A DNA stretch of 64,000 bases, from NCBI GenBank assembly GCA_046347635.1, contig JAXMFT010000005.1, forward strand, positions 124,001-188,000, written 5' to 3'. The notes under the pieces were generated by a model. The model was not told the DNA's origin. It saw only the letters and a program-made list of their open reading frames with translations, and did not search any database. Below are positions 8,922 through 16,804 of this stretch, piece after piece. How positions within the stretch are numbered: position 1 is the stretch's first letter; each line of letters begins with the position of its first letter. A program made the translations under genes and the position numbers. Origin of the DNA: JAGVSZ01 sp019137045 (lineage in GTDB: Bacteria > Pseudomonadota > Gammaproteobacteria > Burkholderiales > SG8-39).

Positions 8922-9665
8922 TCAGGGATTGAGCTGCTTGTAGACGGCGGTGGCGACTTCCAGGAGCTGCGACTTGGCGAACTCGCCCGAGAGCGCGTAG
9001 CCGAACGGCCCGTCGATCCAGTAGAACACCGCGACCCTGTCCTCCTGGCTGAACCGGAACGCGGTGTCGCGCTGCGCGCTCTCGACGCGCGTGACGTACA
9101 GCGTGAGGCGCTTGCCCCGGGCGTCCTGGTACATGAACTGCGCGACCGCGCCGCCCGGCCCGGGCAGCAGCCGCCCGCCGACGAGTTCGAACCCCTCCGC
9201 CGCCAGGAGCGGCGCCTTCAGCTTCGCCCCGAGGCGCTTCGAGAGCCAGTTGACGAGGTGCTCCTGCTCGGCGGCGCCGACCTCCACCGGGTGCCGGATC
9301 TCCGGTGAATACACCGCGTGCGCGATCGCGGCCTGACGCGCGAGCGACGGCGGCGTCAACCCGCCCCGGACGCCCACCAGCGCATGCGCGAACCAGCCCA
9401 CCGCCGCGCCGACGGCGAGCCAGCCCGCGGCCACGGCGATCCGCGTCGACCGGCGAGTCGTGTCGATGCGGCGCAGGCGGTCGGGGATCGGCTCGTTCAG
9501 CACCGGATCGAACGCGGCGCGCAGCGCGGCGTTCTGCTCGCGATAGGCCTGCACGCGCGCGGCGTCCTCCGCGTGCTCGGCGAGATGCGCCTCGACCTCG
9601 CGCCGCGCGGGCGGCGCGAGCCCCTCGTCGACGTACGCATGCAGCTCGTGCTCGGTGACCTTCAT
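8922..9665 (-). CDS. Membrane-anchored anti-sigma factor
   Basis: A 247-residue protein encoded directly after an ECF sigma factor, overlapping it by 4 bp (ATGA). The N-terminal roughly 80 residues form an anti-sigma-like cytoplasmic domain (TEHELHAYVDEGLAPPARRE). A single membrane helix follows near residues 90-110 (IAVAAGWLAVGAAVGWFAH), and then a periplasmic domain of about 135 residues. This is the layout of COG5662-type transmembrane regulators. It lacks an obvious zinc-binding HxxxCxxC motif. It most likely sequesters the partner sigma factor until an envelope (oxidative) signal releases it. Confidence 0.85.
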   Translation of the reverse strand: MKVTEHELHAYVDEGLAPPARREVEAHLAEHAEDAARVQAYREQNAALRAAFDPVLNEPIPDRLRRIDTTRRSTRIAVAAGWLAVGAAVGWFAHALVGVRGGLTPPSLARQAAIAHAVYSPEIRHPVEVGAAEQEHLVNWLSKRLGAKLKAPLLAAEGFELVGGRLLPGPGGAVAQFMYQDARGKRLTLYVTRVESAQRDTAFRFSQEDRVAVFYWIDGPFGYALSGEFAKSQLLEVATAVYKQLNP

Positions 9666-10162
9666 TTGACCGCCTTGAGCGCCGGCGCGGGAAGCGCGCC
9701 GGTGACGAGCGTGCGCAGACGCTCGCGCCCGCGGAAGAGCCGCGACATCACGGTGCCGATCGGGATGTCGAGCGCGCGCGCGACTTCCGCGTAGGAAAAC
9801 TGCTCCAGGCCGACGAGCAGCACGATCTCGCGTTGCTCGGGCGGCAGCAGCGCGAGGGCGCTCTCCAGGTCGCGGATCTCCAGCCGCGCGCCCTGCGCGG
9901 ACGGAACCGGCGGCAGGTCGTCATCCGCGAGTGCCGCCTCGGGGTGCGCGCTCCGCGCACGGAGCTGATTCACGAAGACGTTGTGCATGATCGCGAACAG
10001 CCACGCCCGCAGATCGCTGTCCGGGCGCCACAGATGGCGCTTGTTGATTGCCCGTTCCAGGGTGTCCTGGACGAGGTCGTCCGCGGCGTGCTGATCGCCC
10101 GCGAGCGCGCGCGCGTACCGCCGCAGGCGCGGGATGTGCGGGGCGATCGCGTGCAGATCCAA
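9662..10162 (-). CDS. RNA polymerase ECF-family sigma factor
   Basis: A 166-residue group-4 sigma factor. Region 2 carries DDLVQDTLERA (core-binding and -10 recognition) and region 4 carries SYAEVARALDIPIGTVMSRLFRGRERL (helix-turn-helix for -35 recognition). Region 3 is absent, as in all ECF sigmas. It overlaps the downstream anti-sigma gene by 4 bp. The msrPQ genes follow, suggesting a regulon for repair of oxidised periplasmic methionine. Start ATG at 10162 is the first in frame after the preceding gene's stop, about 10 bp away. Confidence 0.93.
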   Translation of the reverse strand: MDLHAIAPHIPRLRRYARALAGDQHAADDLVQDTLERAINKRHLWRPDSDLRAWLFAIMHNVFVNQLRARSAHPEAALADDDLPPVPSAQGARLEIRDLESALALLPPEQREIVLLVGLEQFSYAEVARALDIPIGTVMSRLFRGRERLRTLVTGALPAPALKAVK

Positions 10163-10171
10163 GGCCGGCGC

Positions 10172-10552
10172 CTACTTTGCGGCCCGCCAGAGGTTGTCGA
10201 CCCCGTCGCCGCTCCGGTCGCCGGGCTTCTGGTCCCTGCTCCAGAAGTAGAGCGGCTTGCCCTTGTAGGCCCACTGCAGCGCGCCGTCGTCGCGCTGCAC
10301 CTTGGTGAAGCCCGCGACCTCCGCGTCGCCGCCCGCGGCGGCGAGAAACGGCGGCCAGCTCGCCGCGCACGGGCCGTTGCACGCGCTGCGCCCGCGCGGA
10401 TCCCGGTCGAACGTGTAGAGGGTCATCTTCTTCGCCTGGTCGACCAGCACGCCGCCGCTGTACTCGGCCGGCGCGCTCTGCCCGCGCAGGCTGGCGCAGC
10501 CGGCGGCTGCGGCGAGGGAGAGCGCGGCCGCGACCGCGAGGGTTCCTCTCAT
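10172..10552 (-). CDS. Small lipoprotein with secreted-repeat (COG4315/PF03640-like) domains
   Basis: A 126-residue predicted lipoprotein (lipobox AAAGC near residue 19). It contains two copies of the short motif family typical of COG4315 proteins. One is LTLYTFDRDPRGRSACNGPCAASWPPF-like (seen as TLYTFDRDP and CNGPCAASWPPF). The other is ALQWAYKGKPLYFW. Such proteins are often encoded beside ECF sigma factors and their molecular role is unknown. It is first in an apparent operon lipoprotein - sigma - anti-sigma - (gap) - msrP - msrQ. The two cysteines in CNGPC may bind a metal or form a disulfide; this is a guess. Confidence 0.85.
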   Translation of the reverse strand: MRGTLAVAAALSLAAAAGCASLRGQSAPAEYSGGVLVDQAKKMTLYTFDRDPRGRSACNGPCAASWPPFLAAAGGDAEVAGFTKVQRDDGALQWAYKGKPLYFWSRDQKPGDRSGDGVDNLWRAAK

Positions 10553-10609
10553 TGGACGCACTCCCGATCGCCCGGCCGGCGCGCGGCGCCCGGGCGGCGC
10601 CGTCCGTCC

Positions 10610-10640
10610 GTCAAACAAGCGGCGCACGGCGCTTATTCCC
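10610..10640 (-). promoter_or_regulatory. Candidate ECF-sigma promoter for the lipoprotein-sigma-anti-sigma operon
   Basis: Minus-strand GGGAATAA (10640-10633), a 16-bp spacer and GTTTGAC (10616-10610) precede the lipoprotein gene by about 58 bp. The -35 element overlaps the stop codon of the upstream flavoprotein gene. The spacing equals that of the msrP candidate at 8860-8889, consistent with both being read by the local sigma factor. Confidence 0.35.
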
Positions 10641-12054
10641 GCGCGCCCGGGCCGGGCGCGAAGATTCTCTCACCGAGGCCCCACTTGGCCGCGAGCGTCT
10701 CGGTCGCGTTGAGGACCTCCTCCGCGAGCGAAGGATGGTTGTAGCGCGCGCGGGCGAGGCGCGCGAGCCCGTCCGGCGCGCGCAGCGCGGCGCCCGCGAC
10801 GTGGATCCACTCGCCGGCGTGCGCGCCCACCGCCTCCGCGCCGAGGAGCGCGCCCGACTCGAGGTCGGCGACGACGCGCACGAAACCGCGGGCGTCGCCT
10901 CCGGCGAGCGCCGCGGGGCTGGACTGCAGCGACGCGAAGCCGGTCGCGGGGTCGCGCTCCGCCTCCTCGGCGCGCGCCTCCGACCAGCCCACGCGCGCGA
11001 GCTCGAGCGCCGAGTAGACGACTGCAGGCACCGCGTCGGGGTCCCGCAGCGCGCTCCCCGGCGCGACGATGTCGGCGATCGCGACGGCCGCCTCGGCGAG
11101 CGCGTGGTTCGAGGTCATGCGGGGATTCGCGCAGTCGCCGATCGCGTACACGCCCGGCGCCGCGGTCATGGTGCGGTCGTCCGTGGCGACGAATCCGTCC
11201 GCGCCGAGGGCGACCCCCGCCGCGTCGAGACCGATGCCGGCGACGTTCGGCCGGCGGCCGCTCGCCGCGAGCACCCAGTCCGCGCGCTCCGTGGTGCCGT
11301 CGGCCAGCTGCAGCGTCACGCCGCCCGCGTCCACCGCGCAGGCGCGCAGCCGGCCGGCGCGGCGCGGACTCACGCCGTGCCCGGCGAGCGCAGCGCGGAG
11401 CGCGGCGCGGGCGGGGGGAGTGAATCCCGCACGGGCGAGCGGCTCGGATTGCACCAGCCACGTCACCTCGCAACCGAGCATCGTCAGGATGAAAGCCATC
11501 TCGGTGCCGATAACGCCGCTGCCGAGCAGCGCGACGCGGCGCCCCGCCGGCGGCGGCGCGTCGAAGAGCTCGTCGCTCGTCAGCACCCGCCCCGGATGCA
11601 GCGCGAGCCCCGCGGGCACGCTGGGCGACGAGCCGGTCGCGACGACGATCGCGCCCGGCGACAGGACGCCGTGACCCGCGACCTCGACCCTCCGTCCCGG
11701 AAGCAGGGTCGCGCGCCCGCTGAGCGCGGTCACGCCGAGCCGGTCGAGGTAATCGCGGTAGCTCGCGCGCACCGCGTCCACGACGCTGCGCTGATGGCGC
11801 CAGGCCGCGCCGAGGTCGGGAGTCAGCCGGCCCGCGAGGCCGCGTTCGGCGAAGTGCGCGTTGGCCGCGACGAGCCGCGCGGTGGCGTACCAGGCCTTCT
11901 TGGGCACGCAGCCCCGGTTGAGGCAGGTGCCGCCCCACACCCCCTGCTCGACGAGCGCGACCTTCAGGCCGCGCAACGCGCCGAGCACCGCGGCACGGTA
12001 GCCGCCGGGGCCGGAGCCGATGACGACGAGGTCGGGGGTGCGACGCGCCGTCAT
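10633..12054 (-). CDS. Dihydrolipoamide dehydrogenase-like pyridine nucleotide-disulfide oxidoreductase
   Basis: A 473-residue class-I flavoprotein. It has an N-terminal FAD Rossmann motif (VVIGSGPGGYRAAVLGA), the redox-active disulfide CLNRGC, a second nucleotide-binding motif (VALLGSGVIGTEMAF), the AIGD FAD-contact motif and a C-terminal dimerisation domain with HPSLAEE. The HP...E pattern is the dihydrolipoamide dehydrogenase/mercuric-reductase catalytic dyad. No lipoyl-enzyme genes are nearby, so it is not obviously part of a 2-oxoacid dehydrogenase. A stand-alone Lpd paralogue or glutathione-reductase-like enzyme is more likely. It is followed upstream on the same strand by a cytochrome c4 gene. 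Confidence 0.85.
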   Translation of the reverse strand: MTARRTPDLVVIGSGPGGYRAAVLGALRGLKVALVEQGVWGGTCLNRGCVPKKAWYATARLVAANAHFAERGLAGRLTPDLGAAWRHQRSVVDAVRASYRDYLDRLGVTALSGRATLLPGRRVEVAGHGVLSPGAIVVATGSSPSVPAGLALHPGRVLTSDELFDAPPPAGRRVALLGSGVIGTEMAFILTMLGCEVTWLVQSEPLARAGFTPPARAALRAALAGHGVSPRRAGRLRACAVDAGGVTLQLADGTTERADWVLAASGRRPNVAGIGLDAAGVALGADGFVATDDRTMTAAPGVYAIGDCANPRMTSNHALAEAAVAIADIVAPGSALRDPDAVPAVVYSALELARVGWSEARAEEAERDPATGFASLQSSPAALAGGDARGFVRVVADLESGALLGAEAVGAHAGEWIHVAGAALRAPDGLARLARARYNHPSLAEEVLNATETLAAKWGLGERIFAPGPGARE

Positions 12055-12102
12055 CGCGGGATCGGTGGCCGGCGCGGGCGCGCCGGCGTGCGGCGGGGGC
12101 GG

Positions 12103-12738
12103 CTAGCGCAGTCCCGCGATGTAGTCCGCGACCGCTTTCATCTCCGCGTCGCTCATGCGCGCCGCCGTCATGCGCATCATCGCGTTCGGATCGTTCGCGC
12201 GCGCGCCCGAGCGGAAGGCCTGCAGCTGCGCATCGATGTAGTCGGCGAACTGCCCGGCGAGCGCCGGGAACTGGCCCGGAATTCCCTCGCCGCGGGGCCC
12301 GTGACAGCCGGCGCACGCCGCCACCCCGCGATCGGCGATGCCGGCCCGGAAGATCCGCTGGCCGAGCTCGATCGTGTTCTTGTTGCGCGCCTTTTCGGGG
12401 ATCAGCTTCTGCGCGCCGAAGAAGGCGGAGACGTTGCGCGCGTCGTCCGACGACAGCGTGGCGGCGAACCCGGCCATGATCGCGCTCTCGCGCTCCGCCG
12501 GCTTGCCGCCCGCCCCGGGCTTGAAGTTCGCGAGCTGCTTGGCGAGGTAGTCGGGGTGCTGCGCGGCGAGCTTCGGATTGGCCGCTATGGTGCTGTTGCC
12601 GTCGGGCCCGTGACAGGCCGCGCACACCTGGGTGGCGATCTGCTGTCCCTTCGCTAGATCGGCCTTCGGCAGCGGCTGGGCGGCGAGCGCGGCGCCGCTC
12701 GCGAGCGCGGCGACGATGAGCGCGCAGCGGAGCTTCAT
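12103..12738 (-). CDS. Cytochrome c4, diheme periplasmic electron carrier
   Basis: A 211-residue protein with a Sec signal peptide ending AALAAQP and two class-I cytochrome c domains in tandem. Each has a CxxCH heme-attachment site (CAACHG near residue 38, CAGCHG near residue 140). The distal methionines are probably in the SAIMAGF and AMMRMTA segments. This is the classic c4 architecture, carrying electrons from the bc1 complex to terminal oxidases. It is divergent from engB with about 100 bp between, an arrangement common in betaproteobacteria next to cytochrome c maturation genes, which are not in this window. Confidence 0.92.
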   Translation of the reverse strand: MKLRCALIVAALASGAALAAQPLPKADLAKGQQIATQVCAACHGPDGNSTIAANPKLAAQHPDYLAKQLANFKPGAGGKPAERESAIMAGFAATLSSDDARNVSAFFGAQKLIPEKARNKNTIELGQRIFRAGIADRGVAACAGCHGPRGEGIPGQFPALAGQFADYIDAQLQAFRSGARANDPNAMMRMTAARMSDAEMKAVADYIAGLR

Positions 12739-12837
12739 GGATGGTCTTCCCCTCGTTTTTTCCCGGCGCGGCGAGTGCGGCAGTGCGCCCTGGCGAAGCT
12801 GTTATTCTAACCGCGTTCGACGCGCCGTTGCGACCGG

Positions 12838-13500
12838 ATGTCCTTGTTTCAGAACGCAACCTATCTCGCGTCGGCCCACCGTCTCGACGAGGTCCCGGCG
12901 CCCGGCGAGCCCGAGGTCGCTTTCGCCGGCCGCTCCAACGCGGGCAAGTCGAGCGCGATCAACGCGCTCGCCAACCGCACCCGCCTCGCGTTCGTCAGCA
13001 AGACGCCCGGCCGCACCCAGCAGATCAATTTCTTTCGCCTCGCGCGCGGCGGCCTGCTGGTCGACCTGCCGGGATACGGCTACGCGAAAGTCCCGGACGC
13101 GCTTCGCCGGCACTGGGAGGAGACCCTGAGCCGGTTCCTGCAGACCCGACCGACGCTGTGCGGCCTGGTGCTGGTGATGGACGTCCGGCATCCCCTCACC
13201 GAACGCGACGAGATGATGCTGCGATGGTTTCTGCCGACCGGCCGCCCGGTGCACGTGCTGCTCACCAAGGCGGACAAGCTCACGCGACGTGAGGGAGCGC
13301 TCACACTCGAACAAGTCCGCACAAAGCTTGGAGCGTTGAGTGAACGAGCGACAGCCCAGCTCTTCGCCAGTCCCGGCCGGGCCGGCGTCGCCGAGGCCGA
13401 GCGCGTGATCGCGGGGTGGCTCGCCGCAGCCGGCGCCGGAAATAAAGAAGCCCCAAGCCAAAGGGGGAAGCCTGGGGCTAAAGGCCTTAAAGGAATTTAA
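12838..13500 (+). CDS. engB: Ribosome biogenesis GTP-binding protein EngB/YihA
   Basis: TRAFAC-class GTPase needed for large ribosomal subunit assembly. The 220-residue product shows all G motifs: G1 GRSNAGKSS, G2 TPGRTQ, G3 DLPGYG, G4 TKADK and a G5-like segment. The Met start fits the family. The C-terminal roughly 18 codons are polar and family-unlike. They run straight through a chain of RNA hairpins that continues into the hemB leader, and the TAA stop itself lies in the 3' arm of a perfect 8-bp stem. The gene end therefore appears constrained by RNA structure rather than protein function. Confidence 0.95.
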   Translation: MSLFQNATYLASAHRLDEVPAPGEPEVAFAGRSNAGKSSAINALANRTRLAFVSKTPGRTQQINFFRLARGGLLVDLPGYGYAKVPDALRRHWEETLSRFLQTRPTLCGLVLVMDVRHPLTERDEMMLRWFLPTGRPVHVLLTKADKLTRREGALTLEQVRTKLGALSERATAQLFASPGRAGVAEAERVIAGWLAAAGAGNKEAPSQRGKPGAKGLKGI

Positions 13501-13560
13501 GGCACCCGCTCAGGGAGGAGAAGCGGGAGACGGCCGAAGCCGTCCTCTGCTGAGAGCCTC
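13449..13560 (+). ncRNA. Structured RNA element spanning the engB 3' end and hemB leader
   Basis: Four hairpins in direct succession can be read by eye. A: GCCCCA 13450-13455 with TGGGGC 13473-13478, plus two more pairs inside. B: GCCTTAAA 13484-13491, loop GGAA, TTTAAGGC 13496-13503, perfect with a GNRA loop. C: CCCGCT 13505-13510 with AGCGGG 13522-13527 around an 11-nt purine-rich loop. D: GACGGC 13529-13534, loop CGAA, GCCGTC 13539-13544, perfect. The loop of C (CAG..GAG, 511-517) can pair with CTC..CTG at 13545-13552, a possible pseudoknot. No U-tract follows, so it is not a simple terminator. Likely a cis-regulatory leader of hemB or a processed small RNA. I cannot assign it to a named RNA family. 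Confidence 0.55.
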
Positions 13561-13647
13561 CGCGCCGTCAAAGGTTCCGTGCCCCCGTCGGGTCGCCCGA
13601 CCTGCGCGGACGCGGTAACCTGCAAAGACCTCACTGGAGTCCAAGCC

Positions 13648-14658
13648 ATGAATCTCTACGGCAGCTACCCGGCCGTGCGCATGCGGCGCATGCGGCGCGA
13701 CGACTTCACGCGCCGGATGATGCGCGAGCACCGGCTCACGACCGACGACCTCATCTACCCGGTCTTCGTGTTCGAGGGGCGCAACGCCGAGCAGCCGGTG
13801 CCGTCGATGCCCGGCGTCGTGCGGTACACGCCCGACCGGCTGCTCGCCGTCGCCGAGGACGCGTTGAAGCTCGGGATCCCGACGATGGCGCTGTTTCCCG
13901 CGATCGAGCCCGCGCTCAAGACGCCGGACGGCCGCGAAGCGCTGAACCCGAAGGGCCTCATCCCGCGCACGGTCGCCGAGCTCAAGAAGCATTTTCCGGA
14001 GCTCGGCGTCATGACCGACGTCGCGCTCGACCCCTACACCAGCCACGGGCAGGACGGGCTGATCGACGACGCCGGCTACATCGTCAACGACGAGACGATC
14101 ATGGTGCTGCGCGAGCAGGCGCTCACGCAGGCCCAGGCAGGCGTCGACATCGTCGCGCCGTCGGACATGATGGACGGGCGCATCGGCGCGATCCGCGCCG
14201 CGCTGGACGAGCACCGCTTCATTCACACGCGGATCATGGCGTACTCGGCCAAGTACGCCTCGGGCTTCTACGGCCCGTTCCGCGACGCGGTCGGCTCGGC
14301 GGCGAACCTCGGCAAGGGCAACAAGCTCACCTACCAGATGGATCCGGCCAATAGCGACGAGGCGCTCTGGGAGGTCGGGCTGGACCTCCAGGAGGGCGCC
14401 GACATGGTCATGGTCAAGCCCGGAATGCCCTATCTCGACATCGTGCGGCGCGTGAAGGACGAGTTCAAGGCGCCCACGTTCGTCTACCAGGTCAGCGGCG
14501 AGTACGCGATGCTGAAAGCGGCCTTCCAGCAGGGCTGGCTCGACGAGGAGAAATGCGTGCTCGAGGCGCTGCTCGCGTTCAAGCGCGCGGGCGCCGACGG
14601 CGTGCTGACCTACTTCGCGCGCGACGCCGCGCGGCTCCTCGCCCGGATGCGGGCGTAG
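13648..14658 (+). CDS. hemB: Delta-aminolevulinic acid dehydratase (porphobilinogen synthase)
   Basis: Condenses two 5-aminolevulinate molecules to porphobilinogen in heme synthesis. The 336-residue product has the Schiff-base lysine region MVKPGMPYLDI, the allosteric/metal segments TDVALDPYTSHGQDG, and VAPSDMMDGR. The DPYTSHGQDG segment has Asp/Thr/Ser/His in place of the cysteine cluster of zinc enzymes, marking a magnesium-type enzyme as usual in proteobacteria. Start ATG at 13648 follows a good GGAG Shine-Dalgarno (ACTGGAGTCC). An upstream in-frame ATG at 13579 lies in the structured leader and is not favoured. The leader structure may regulate translation. Confidence 0.96.
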   Translation: MNLYGSYPAVRMRRMRRDDFTRRMMREHRLTTDDLIYPVFVFEGRNAEQPVPSMPGVVRYTPDRLLAVAEDALKLGIPTMALFPAIEPALKTPDGREALNPKGLIPRTVAELKKHFPELGVMTDVALDPYTSHGQDGLIDDAGYIVNDETIMVLREQALTQAQAGVDIVAPSDMMDGRIGAIRAALDEHRFIHTRIMAYSAKYASGFYGPFRDAVGSAANLGKGNKLTYQMDPANSDEALWEVGLDLQEGADMVMVKPGMPYLDIVRRVKDEFKAPTFVYQVSGEYAMLKAAFQQGWLDEEKCVLEALLAFKRAGADGVLTYFARDAARLLARMRA

Positions 14659-14665
14659 GCGAACG

Positions 14666-15739
14666 CTACTCGCGCGCAGGCTCCGCGCGCTCGAGCCGCG
14701 CCGCGCGGATCTCCTGCCGCAGCAGCCTGCCCTTGCGATCCACCGCGTGGATGCGCGCCGGCAGGAAGCTGCGCTCGCGGTCGAGCCACACGTCCATCGA
14801 CGCGCCGTCCGGGTCCTGGCGATGCATGTGCAGCGCCCGGACCACACCGAGCGGCGTTTCGAGCTGCGCCTCGCCCACCGTCCGGTAGACGTAGCGATAG
14901 AGCTTGCGTCCGGTCACGATGTCGAGCGGCGCGGCGTCGGGAAGCGGGGTCAGGAAGTAGAGCTGGTGCAGCATCGACAGCGGGTCCTGCGCGCCGTCCG
15001 GCAGGTCGATCAGCCGCTCCTCGCCCTTCGAAGCGAGCGCGAGCTTGTGCGCCCCCCAGTCGAAGCGCGCGGTCTCGGCACGTCCAGGCGCGCCGAGCTC
15101 TGCACGATACGCGGCCGGCTCGAGCCCTCCCGGGACGAGCGCGCCGCGCGCACGCTGCACCAGCCGGCCACCGAGAAACCAGGACACGAAGCCGACCGCT
15201 TCCGCGACCGTCTCGATGCGGTACTCGCGGCCGTCCTGCGTCCAGGTGTGGACGACCTCGCCGACGGGGGAAGACTCTCCGGCGCCGTAGTAGAGGTCGA
15301 AGACGAGCGTCGCGTGTCGCAGCGGATACTCGACCGGCGGGGGCGTCTCGACGGCCGGCGGCGATTCCGCTTCGGACACGGCCGGCTGCGTCGGTGCGGC
15401 GCCGGCATCTCCGGACGCGACCGCGTCGAACGGTCCCACCGGATACTCGATCGGGACCTCGGCGGATTCGTATTGAGGCAGCACGGCCTCCTGCGCACGC
15501 GATGGCAGCTTCGCAGCCCGCGGACTCGCGCGCCGAGCCTCGGCGACTCGCTTGCGCGACTGTGCCACCGGCGCCGGCGGAGGAGGCGGCGGGGTGAGCC
15601 GGACTTCGATCGGAGGCGGTGCGGGAAACTCGCTGGTCGCCGCACCGAGCCGGAAGGGGCCGGCGCCGAACAGCGCAAGCAGATGCACTGCGACCGAGAC
15701 CAGAGCGGCGGCGAGGAGGAGTCGATCGCTGCGGCGCAT
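14666..15739 (-). CDS. DUF3108 domain-containing envelope protein
   Basis: A 357-residue protein with an N-terminal membrane anchor or uncleaved signal (LLLAAALVSVAVHLLALFG). A proline- and glutamate-rich, TonB-like linker follows, from about residue 40 to 130 (LTPPPPPPAPVAQ). The C-terminal domain of about 200 residues matches DUF3108: ATLVFDLYYG, a tryptophan-rich strand, and DIVTGRKLYRYVYR with LEDRERSFLP-like endings. DUF3108 proteins are secreted, of unknown function. The gene converges on hemB with only 7 bp between stops. Identification rests on the C-terminal pattern. Confidence 0.75.
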   Translation of the reverse strand: MRRSDRLLLAAALVSVAVHLLALFGAGPFRLGAATSEFPAPPPIEVRLTPPPPPPAPVAQSRKRVAEARRASPRAAKLPSRAQEAVLPQYESAEVPIEYPVGPFDAVASGDAGAAPTQPAVSEAESPPAVETPPPVEYPLRHATLVFDLYYGAGESSPVGEVVHTWTQDGREYRIETVAEAVGFVSWFLGGRLVQRARGALVPGGLEPAAYRAELGAPGRAETARFDWGAHKLALASKGEERLIDLPDGAQDPLSMLHQLYFLTPLPDAAPLDIVTGRKLYRYVYRTVGEAQLETPLGVVRALHMHRQDPDGASMDVWLDRERSFLPARIHAVDRKGRLLRQEIRAARLERAEPARE

Positions 15740-15841
15740 GCCGCAATTAACGCACGAACCGCCTAGGCGGAAAACCGCGAAACGGTTTTCCCGGGGTCGA
15801 GGCGGGCGAGGGGTGGCGACCCCGCGCGTCGCGATAACCCC

Positions 15842-16684
15842 CTAGCCGAAAAAGAGTGCAACCCCGTGGGCCTCGTCGGCGCCGAGCGCGAACGAGCCGT
15901 CGGGCATGGGAGCGGGCGCGAAGCCCCCGGCTGCGAGCGCGGCCGCGGCGGCGGTGCGGTCGGCGACGCGGATGAACAGCGCGGCCATGAGCGGCTCGGT
16001 CCGCGGGCTCAGGCGGATCCGCGGAAAGCGCGCCGACAGGCTGCGCGTGGTGGCGAACGCGATCGCTGCATCGCCGGTGCGCACGACCAGTCCCTCGGCA
16101 ATCGGCTCGGCCGGCGTCGCCAGCAGCCGCTCGTAGGCGCGCGCCGTCCCGGCGACGTCGGCACCGACGAACGCCACCGCGGCGATCCCGGTCGCGCCGT
16201 TGGCGTGACGCTGATGCTCCGGCCGCCAGACGACCGCGCGGGTCAGGTGCTCGCAGACGAAGGCGCGCCCGCCCGGGGTGCGATCGAGCGCCGCCATCGA
16301 CACGCGGAACCGCGCCTCGCGCCTGCCTTCGGGCAGCTCGACCGGACGCGCGAACTCGACCGGGTCGGTCGGCGCGAAGCCCGCCCACAGCATCTCGGTG
16401 TACGCGCCCTTCGCGCTGTCGGTCCCGAAGGCGATCGCCGCCAGGCCCTCGCCGGCGCGCGCGAACTCGGTGTAGTACTGGCGCGAAGGATGCGGCGCGC
16501 CCTCGGGGCTCCACAGGAGCTCGATGTAGTCGCGCCCGAACATCACGCAGTGGTTCTGCGACCCGAGCGTGTGAACGCCGCGCGGCGTGACCGCGAACCC
16601 CATGCGCCGGAACGCGTCCCGCGCCGCGTCGAGGTCGCGCACCACCACGACGACGTGATCGATGCCCTGGATGTGCTGTCGCAT
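15842..16684 (-). CDS. VOC-family (glyoxalase-like) protein
   Basis: A 280-residue cytoplasmic protein with two vicinal-oxygen-chelate-like halves. The N-terminal half opens with IDHVVVVVRDLDAARDAFRRMGF, the canonical first beta-alpha-beta unit with a metal-binding His. It includes LGSQNHCVMFGRDYIELLW, with a likely second ligand pair. The C-terminal half repeats the fold (GIAAVAFVGADVAGTARAYERLL). This resembles the PF13468 (Glyoxalase_3) group. Reaction unknown. The Met at 16684 starts right before the first strand. It is divergent from the M20 hydrolase, with about 120 bp shared upstream. Confidence 0.8.
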   Translation of the reverse strand: MRQHIQGIDHVVVVVRDLDAARDAFRRMGFAVTPRGVHTLGSQNHCVMFGRDYIELLWSPEGAPHPSRQYYTEFARAGEGLAAIAFGTDSAKGAYTEMLWAGFAPTDPVEFARPVELPEGRREARFRVSMAALDRTPGGRAFVCEHLTRAVVWRPEHQRHANGATGIAAVAFVGADVAGTARAYERLLATPAEPIAEGLVVRTGDAAIAFATTRSLSARFPRIRLSPRTEPLMAALFIRVADRTAAAAALAAGGFAPAPMPDGSFALGADEAHGVALFFG

Positions 16685-16804
16685 TCCGGAAAATCCGCTC
16701 CACGGTGAACGCGCAATGATACGCGAGAGCTGTTGCGACGCAGCATCGACCCCGGGGCGAGGACACTGATCTACACTCGGCCGCTGCACACCCCCAGAGA
16801 CGCG

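Noticed and set aside
10552..12657. Long plus-strand open frame (about 700 codons) opposite the flavoprotein and cytochrome c4 genes
   Set aside because: Antisense shadow produced by high GC: Arg/Ala/Gly-rich product with no family features, while the minus strand encodes clear enzymes.
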